NCBI GenBank assembly: GCA_937949945.1 | Contig: CALFEQ010000176.1 | Span: 1-41,010 of the forward strand | DNA length: 41,010 bases | From: an uncultured Myxococcales bacterium | Lineage (GTDB): Bacteria; Myxococcota_A; Polyangia; Polyangiales; Polyangiaceae | Reading direction: 5' to 3' | Shown here: in pieces, positions 36,234 to 41,010 of the stretch | Layout of the letters: every line of letters begins with the position of its first letter | How positions within the stretch are numbered: position 1 is the stretch's first letter | The notes under the pieces: generated by a model | Told to the model about the DNA's origin: nothing | Seen by the model: only the letters and a program-made list of their open reading frames with translations | The model's database searches: none | Position numbers and translations under genes: made by a program

Positions 36234-36319
36234 GCGGCGAACGAGCGAAGGCGGCGTCGACTCGAGGGGTCCGCTCCGACCCGCTTCGACTTCATCTTAC
36301 CAGCGTCGTTGCTGCGCTC

Positions 36320-39300
36320 TCAGCGCTTTCCGAACCGGAGGAGGCTCGCGACGACGGCGACGAGCTCGGCGGGCTCGATGGGCTTCGGGATGTGCATCGA
36401 GTAGCCGGCGTCGAGCGCGCGACGGCGATCCTCGGCGCGCGCATACGCCGTGATCGCCGCGGCGGGGACGTTGCCGCCGCGTTCGGGCGGGAGGCTTCGA
36501 ACTTTTCGGATGAGATCGTAGCCGTCCTCGCGCGGCATCGCGATGTCCGAGACGAGGACGTCCGGCGGCTCCGCCTGGATGGCCTCGAGCGCCGCCTCGG
36601 CGCTCGTCGCCAGCGACACCCGGCAGCCGCATGCCTCGAGCACGGCCCTGACGAGGAAGCGCGCGTCCTCTTCGTCGTCGACGACGAGCACGCGGATGCC
36701 CACGAGCTGCTCGGGGCGCTCGAACGAGCGCTCGACGTGCACGCGGCGCGGGGAGGTCGCGCGCTCGTCGACGGCCGGCGCCCCCGAATGCGCCGGCAGT
36801 CGGACGACGAATCGGGAGCCACGACCTTCGCCGTCGCTCTTCGCCTCGATCTGCCCGCCGTGCAGCTCGACGAGCTGCTTCGTGATGGCGAGGCCCAGCC
36901 CGAGCCCGCCGCGTGCACGCGTGTTGCTTGCGTCCTCCTGTCGGAACGCGTCGAAGACGTGCGGCAAGAAGGTCGGATCGATGCCCTTGCCAGAATCGGT
37001 GACGGAGATCTCGATCTCCGAGTCGCACGGGCGCATGACGACGTCGATGCGACCTCCCTTGTCGGTGAACTTCACGGCGTTGCTGAGGAGGTTCCAGACG
37101 ACCTGCTGGAGGCGCGTCGGATCCCCCATCAGCGTGCTCGCGGCCGATCGATCGAGCGTCGAGGTGATCGCGATCTCCTTCGCGTCCGCCGCCGGCTTGA
37201 CCGATTCGATCGCTGCCTCGATCACGCGCGCGAGATCGACCGGCTGGACCTCGAGCCGCATCTTGCCGGTGATGATGCGCGAGATGTCGAGGAGGTCCTC
37301 GATGAGCTGTGCCATCGCCACCGCGTTGCGGTCGATCGTCTCGATCGCGCGCGCCCGACGCTCCTCGTCCAGCCGCCCCGACGACAGGAGCTTCGCCCAG
37401 CCCATGATCGCGTTGAGCGGCGTCCTGAGCTCGTGGCTCACCGTCGCGAGGAACTCGTCCTTCGCGCGGTTCGCGACGTCTGCGCTCTCCCGCGCGCGCT
37501 GCTCGGCGGCGTAGAGGCGGGCGTTCTCGATGGCGAGGCCGCAGCGCCTCCCGAGCTCCTCGGCGAAGGCGAGGTCCTCCTTCGTGTAGGTGCTCCCCGA
37601 CTCGGCCCACGCGTACGTCATCGCCCCGAGCGTCCGACCACGCGCGGCGAGCGGAACGATCATGACGGAGCGGGGCTGGAGCGCGCGAGCCAGGCGGGCC
37701 TGCTCCTCGGCGTACGCCACGTCGAGGAAAGCCGCGTCCGCGATCTCGGGGTGGAGCTCCGAGCGTCCCGTCCGGAGCACGTTCGGGACGCCGGCTCGCA
37801 CGTCCTCATCCCGCGGCGAGCGCGCTCGGAGCGCGCGCACGAGCGCGACCTTCTCGGGATCGACGTGGGCCGCAGCGACGCGGCGCGGCCGAGGGTGACG
37901 TCCAGGCTCGAGGATGTCGACCGCGCACCAGTCCGCGAGCCGAGGGACGGCGAGCTTGGCGACCTGCGCGAGCGTCGCCTCGTAGTCGAGCGACTCGGCG
38001 AGCGCCGCGGTCGCCTCTTCGAGGAAGCGACGGCGTGACTCCTCGCGCTTGCTCTCGGTGACGTCGCGGAAGACGAGAACGATCCCGTCGAGCCTCCCCG
38101 ACGGGCCGCGGATCGGTGCGATGCTTTCGTCGATGGGGACCTCCCGCTTGCCGTCCCGGTGCATGAGCACGGCGCGGTTCGCGAGCCCGACGACGGCGCC
38201 TCGCGCGAAGACCTCGTCGAAAGAAGGTCGGAGCGGCTCGCGCGAGGCCTCGTCGACGACGACGAACACTTCGTGGAGCGGGCGTCCCCGCGCCGCTGCC
38301 TCCGACCAGCCCGTCAGAGCCTCGGCCATGGGGTTCATGATCGAGACACGGCCGTTCGCGTCGGTGGCGATGACGGCGTCACCGATGCTTCGGAGCGTCG
38401 TCTCGAGCGAGGCCTGCGCCGTCTCGGCGAGCGTGCGCGCGGTCCGCTCCGCTTCGAGCCGCCGGGCACGCTGGAGGGCCTCGGCGCAGTGGCGGCTGAA
38501 GGTCCGGACGAACTCGCGCTCTTCGGGCGGGAAGCGTCGCTCTCGGAAGTACCCCATCGCGAGGAGCCCGACGGTCTTGCCCTCCGAGACGAGCGGCACG
38601 CTCGAGAACGCTCGAGCCCGCGGGCCTTCGACCGGTGCGTTTGCGAGGGCAGCGAGGCAATCCGTGTACTCTCGCGTGGACTCCACCCACAGGTCCTTCC
38701 GCGCGGCGAGCGTCTCGTAGAAGGGGCCGCCGGAGTCGGGGCCGACGGTCCGTATGTGCTCGAGCATGTACGGCGGGCAGCCGTGCTCGCCGACGAGGAC
38801 GAAGGACTGCGAGCTCTCGTCGAGGCCGTAGATCACGGCCATGTCGGCGTTCGAGGCGAGCCGCCCTCGCTCCACGACGACGCGAGCGACATCCTCCTCC
38901 GTCAGCGCGGACGAGAGCTCCTGCGCCAGCTTGCTCAGGGCCTCCAGCCGCTCGCGCGCGACGACCTCGCGCGCGTAGAGGTCCGTGCGCTCGAGCGCCT
39001 GCGCGGCCTGGCTCGCGAACGTCTCGATGAGCGCGCGCTCGTGCTCGGCGAACGAGTGCGGCCCCGCGAAGCGATACCCGACGACGCCGAGGATTCGGTC
39101 TCCGACCATCAGCGGCAGCGCGCAGCTCGCCGCCGCCCGAAAGCCGGCCACGTCGGTGTAGCGCTCGCAAAACTCCGCCTCCGAGTTCACCCACTCGGGA
39201 GCCCTCCTCTTGAACGCGAGCGCGATGGGTACCTTCGCGTCCGGCGACAGCGTCCGGAATCGCGCCAGCATCTCGTCGGACACGCCGAAGGAGGCGACCG

Positions 39301-39937
39301 TCTCGAGGTAGTCGCCGCGCGGCCGGACGAAGGCCGCCGACGCGGCCCGGAGCGCTTCGACGCCTTCGTGGACGATGATGCGTGCGATCTCGTCCGGCGT
39401 CTTGGCGGCCGCGAGCGCGGCGGTGACTTTCTGGAGGCGCGTGAGCCACTCGAGCGACGACTCCGCCTCGGCTCGCGCCACCATCGTCTCCGCGAGCCGC
39501 AGGCGTGCCTGCTCCGCCGCGTAGCGCTCGGTGAGGTCGCGCGTCACCTTCGCGAACCCGATGAGCTCGCCCTTGGAGTCGCGGACCGGCGTGATGACCA
39601 CGTTCGCCCAGAACCGCGTCCCGTCCTTCCTGACGCGCCACCCTTCGTCCTCGAAGCGGCCTCGTGCGAGCGCGGCCGCGAGCTCCTCGTCGCACTTCCG
39701 GACGTCCTCCGGCGGGTAGAAGCGCGAGAAGTGCTGTCCGATGACCTCGTCGGCGAGGTACCCCTTGATCCGTTCGGCGCCGCGGCTCCACGTCGTGACG
39801 ATCCCGTCACGGTCGAGCATGAAGATGGCGTAGTCACGGACGCTGTCGACGAGAAGCCGGGCGCGAGCCTCGACCTCGCGCAGCGATGCGTGCTCGCTCT
39901 CGCGATTCGCCCTGTTTCCGTCCCTGGCCTGCGACAC
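36320..39937 (-). CDS. Soluble hybrid sensor histidine kinase, PAS-GAF-GAF-PAS-GAF-HisKA-HATPase-REC
   Basis: A 1205-residue two-component sensor with no membrane segment or signal peptide. The start is a GTG at 39937. Approximate layout: PAS 25-140 ('DYAIFMLDRDGIVTTWSRGAERIKGY', ending FAKVTRDLTERY), GAF 165-320, GAF 335-490, PAS 505-635 ('IGDAVIATDANGRVSIMNPMAEALTGW'), GAF 645-810, HisKA 820-890 with H835 in SHELRTPLN, and HATPase with N-box NLLSNAVKF and G-boxes DSGKGID and GGLGLGLAI. A receiver domain with D1131 (LVSDIAMPREDGYDLI) closes the protein. Autophosphorylation at H835 and relay to D1131 are expected. The signals are cytoplasmic and unknown; no haem or phytochrome Cys/His signature stands out. 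No separate response regulator lies next to it. Confidence 0.95.
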   Translation of the reverse strand: MSQARDGNRANRESEHASLREVEARARLLVDSVRDYAIFMLDRDGIVTTWSRGAERIKGYLADEVIGQHFSRFYPPEDVRKCDEELAAALARGRFEDEGWRVRKDGTRFWANVVITPVRDSKGELIGFAKVTRDLTERYAAEQARLRLAETMVARAEAESSLEWLTRLQKVTAALAAAKTPDEIARIIVHEGVEALRAASAAFVRPRGDYLETVASFGVSDEMLARFRTLSPDAKVPIALAFKRRAPEWVNSEAEFCERYTDVAGFRAAASCALPLMVGDRILGVVGYRFAGPHSFAEHERALIETFASQAAQALERTDLYAREVVARERLEALSKLAQELSSALTEEDVARVVVERGRLASNADMAVIYGLDESSQSFVLVGEHGCPPYMLEHIRTVGPDSGGPFYETLAARKDLWVESTREYTDCLAALANAPVEGPRARAFSSVPLVSEGKTVGLLAMGYFRERRFPPEEREFVRTFSRHCAEALQRARRLEAERTARTLAETAQASLETTLRSIGDAVIATDANGRVSIMNPMAEALTGWSEAAARGRPLHEVFVVVDEASREPLRPSFDEVFARGAVVGLANRAVLMHRDGKREVPIDESIAPIRGPSGRLDGIVLVFRDVTESKREESRRRFLEEATAALAESLDYEATLAQVAKLAVPRLADWCAVDILEPGRHPRPRRVAAAHVDPEKVALVRALRARSPRDEDVRAGVPNVLRTGRSELHPEIADAAFLDVAYAEEQARLARALQPRSVMIVPLAARGRTLGAMTYAWAESGSTYTKEDLAFAEELGRRCGLAIENARLYAAEQRARESADVANRAKDEFLATVSHELRTPLNAIMGWAKLLSSGRLDEERRARAIETIDRNAVAMAQLIEDLLDISRIITGKMRLEVQPVDLARVIEAAIESVKPAADAKEIAITSTLDRSAASTLMGDPTRLQQVVWNLLSNAVKFTDKGGRIDVVMRPCDSEIEISVTDSGKGIDPTFLPHVFDAFRQEDASNTRARGGLGLGLAITKQLVELHGGQIEAKSDGEGRGSRFVVRLPAHSGAPAVDERATSPRRVHVERSFERPEQLVGIRVLVVDDEEDARFLVRAVLEACGCRVSLATSAEAALEAIQAEPPDVLVSDIAMPREDGYDLIRKVRSLPPERGGNVPAAAITAYARAEDRRRALDAGYSMHIPKPIEPAELVAVVASLLRFGKR

Positions 39938-40132
39938 CGCGGGGCGTTCTTCGCACGAAAGTCCCGCCGGAACCAGCGCTGACGTCTTTTCGCGCTCGCG
40001 GATTCAGGGGCCTCGGACGGTCGGACCGCCGCCATCCCCACCGCCGACGAACGGCCTCGCGGCTCGAGGATGCGGCTCGTGATCCCTTTCTCTTGCAGTG
40101 AACGCCCCGAACGCGTTTCGATATCCGACGCG

Positions 40133-41002
40133 ATGAAGGGGCTACGGGTCGCCCTCCTGCTGGTCGTCGCCATCGGAGCGGGGGGCGCGCTCTGGAAGCA
40201 CGGCCCCATCCCACAGCCGGAGAGCTACCACCAGTTCGCGGACACCCGGACGTTCTACCGGATCCCCAACGCGCTCAACGTCCTCTCGAACGTGCCCTTC
40301 TTCCTCGTCGGATGGATGGGGCTCGCCTTCCTTCGCCGAGGTCCGACGCGCGATCCTGACGGGCCTTTCCGTCCGGGCGCGCACACGGCCTTCGAGACCT
40401 TTCGCGAGCGGCCCGCGTACGTCCTCTTCTTCACGGGCATCCTGCTCACCGCGTTCGGGTCGGCCTTCTATCACCTGAAGCCGTCGACCTCGCGGCTGTT
40501 CTGGGACCGGCTCCCGATGACCATCGCGTTCATGTCCTTCTTCGCGGCGGCGATCGCGGAGCGCATCAGCATCTATTGGTCGAGGATGCTCCTCTTGCCG
40601 CTCCTGTTCGCGGGCGTGGCGAGCGTGGTCGTGTGGCGCCTCTCCGAGGACGCCGGCAGAGGAGATCTGCGCATCTATCTGTTCGTCCAGCTCTTCCCGA
40701 TGCTGGCGCTGCCGCTCATGATCCTGCTCTTCCCGCCGCGATACTCGCGCGGCGCGGAGATGTTCGCCGTCGTCGTCGTGTACGCGGCGGCGAAGGCGCT
40801 CGAGCACTTCGACGTCCAGGTCTGGAATCACACCTCGCAGATCGTGAGCGGTCACACGCTCAAGCACCTCGTCGGGGCGTTCGCGGCGTGGCTGGTGCTC
40901 GACATGCTGAAGAAGCGAGGAAGAGCGCTCACGCCGCTCGACGAGATGCTCGCCGCGGCGGGGGACGACGATCCGGCGGAGCCGCCGGCCTCTGTGAGGT
41001 GA
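40133..41002 (+). CDS. Alkaline ceramidase-like integral membrane hydrolase (CREST superfamily)
   Basis: A 289-residue membrane protein with about seven hydrophobic helices. The ATG at 40133 begins a hydrophobic first helix; the frame is open further upstream without a good start. The zinc-hydrolase signature of the CREST superfamily is complete: S110 and H114 (FGSAFYHL), D125 (WDRLPM), and H241 and H245 (SGHTLKHL). The S-to-H, H-to-D and H-to-H spacings (4, 11, 4) equal those of human ACER3. In ceramidases these residues bind zinc and cleave the ceramide amide bond. Myxobacteria make sphingolipids, so a role in membrane lipid turnover is plausible, but other amide lipids are possible. The gene ends eight bases before the window edge. 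Confidence 0.88.
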   Translation: MKGLRVALLLVVAIGAGGALWKHGPIPQPESYHQFADTRTFYRIPNALNVLSNVPFFLVGWMGLAFLRRGPTRDPDGPFRPGAHTAFETFRERPAYVLFFTGILLTAFGSAFYHLKPSTSRLFWDRLPMTIAFMSFFAAAIAERISIYWSRMLLLPLLFAGVASVVVWRLSEDAGRGDLRIYLFVQLFPMLALPLMILLFPPRYSRGAEMFAVVVVYAAAKALEHFDVQVWNHTSQIVSGHTLKHLVGAFAAWLVLDMLKKRGRALTPLDEMLAAAGDDDPAEPPASVR

Positions 41003-41010
41003 GGGCTCAG

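Overview
The window is very GC-rich and shows the marks of a large-genome soil or predatory bacterium of the Myxococcota, probably the Polyangia. It has three protein-kinase-fold genes (two canonical Ser/Thr kinases, one of them fused to an ATPase, and one pseudokinase), a soluble multi-sensor hybrid histidine kinase, about ten predicted lipoproteins or secreted proteins with Asp/Gly/Pro-rich linkers after the lipobox Cys, multihaem cytochromes and a bacterial expansin. The phylum call is an inference from gene style; no rRNA or tRNA gene was seen.

Layout. 1-423: no gene, two short heptamer-repeat arrays. 424-13478: mostly plus-strand genes. These are a three-repeat Ig-like (ASH/HYDIN-type) lipoprotein, convergent transaldolase (minus), a small secreted protein, fumarase C, a Cys-rich lipoprotein broken at a run of seven G, aconitase A, a LamG-like fragment, a propeller-like lipoprotein, and a VWA-domain protein paired with a membrane protein. 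13490-21674: minus-strand genes for an expansin-like lipoprotein, an S9 prolyl-oligopeptidase-family lipoprotein, a Ser/Thr kinase, and a tight three-gene operon (outer-membrane beta-barrel, dihaem lipoprotein, monohaem lipoprotein). 22140-22787: a divergent fourth haem lipoprotein that completes a bidirectional haem locus. 22797-27925: a Lys/Ala-rich protein and a 1345-residue kinase-ATPase-TPR protein. 27942-31303: a cupin / NsrR-type regulator / 4-TM membrane protein operon (minus), divergent from an octahaem cytochrome c lipoprotein. 31423-34062: a conserved-looking coiled-coil protein of unknown function and a KgtP-like MFS transporter. 34155-41002: a pseudokinase with a formylglycine-generating-enzyme-like domain, the hybrid histidine kinase, and a ceramidase-like membrane hydrolase.

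How the genes may work together. Transaldolase, fumarase, aconitase and the dicarboxylate/2-oxoglutarate-type transporter are ordinary central-carbon genes, each in its own transcription unit. The two clusters that look like systems are (i) 18686-22787, where a DUF3570-like outer-membrane barrel with a periplasmic TPR/PEGA-like region is coupled to three haem lipoproteins, two of which share a haem / beta-sandwich / haem layout; and (ii) 27942-31303, where an NsrR-like Fe-S regulator sits with a cupin and a membrane protein opposite an octahaem cytochrome, suggesting a nitric-oxide or nitrogen-oxide response. Intergenic heptanucleotide repeats (TCAGTCC and AGGCTCC families) recur at four sites and are explained by no gene.
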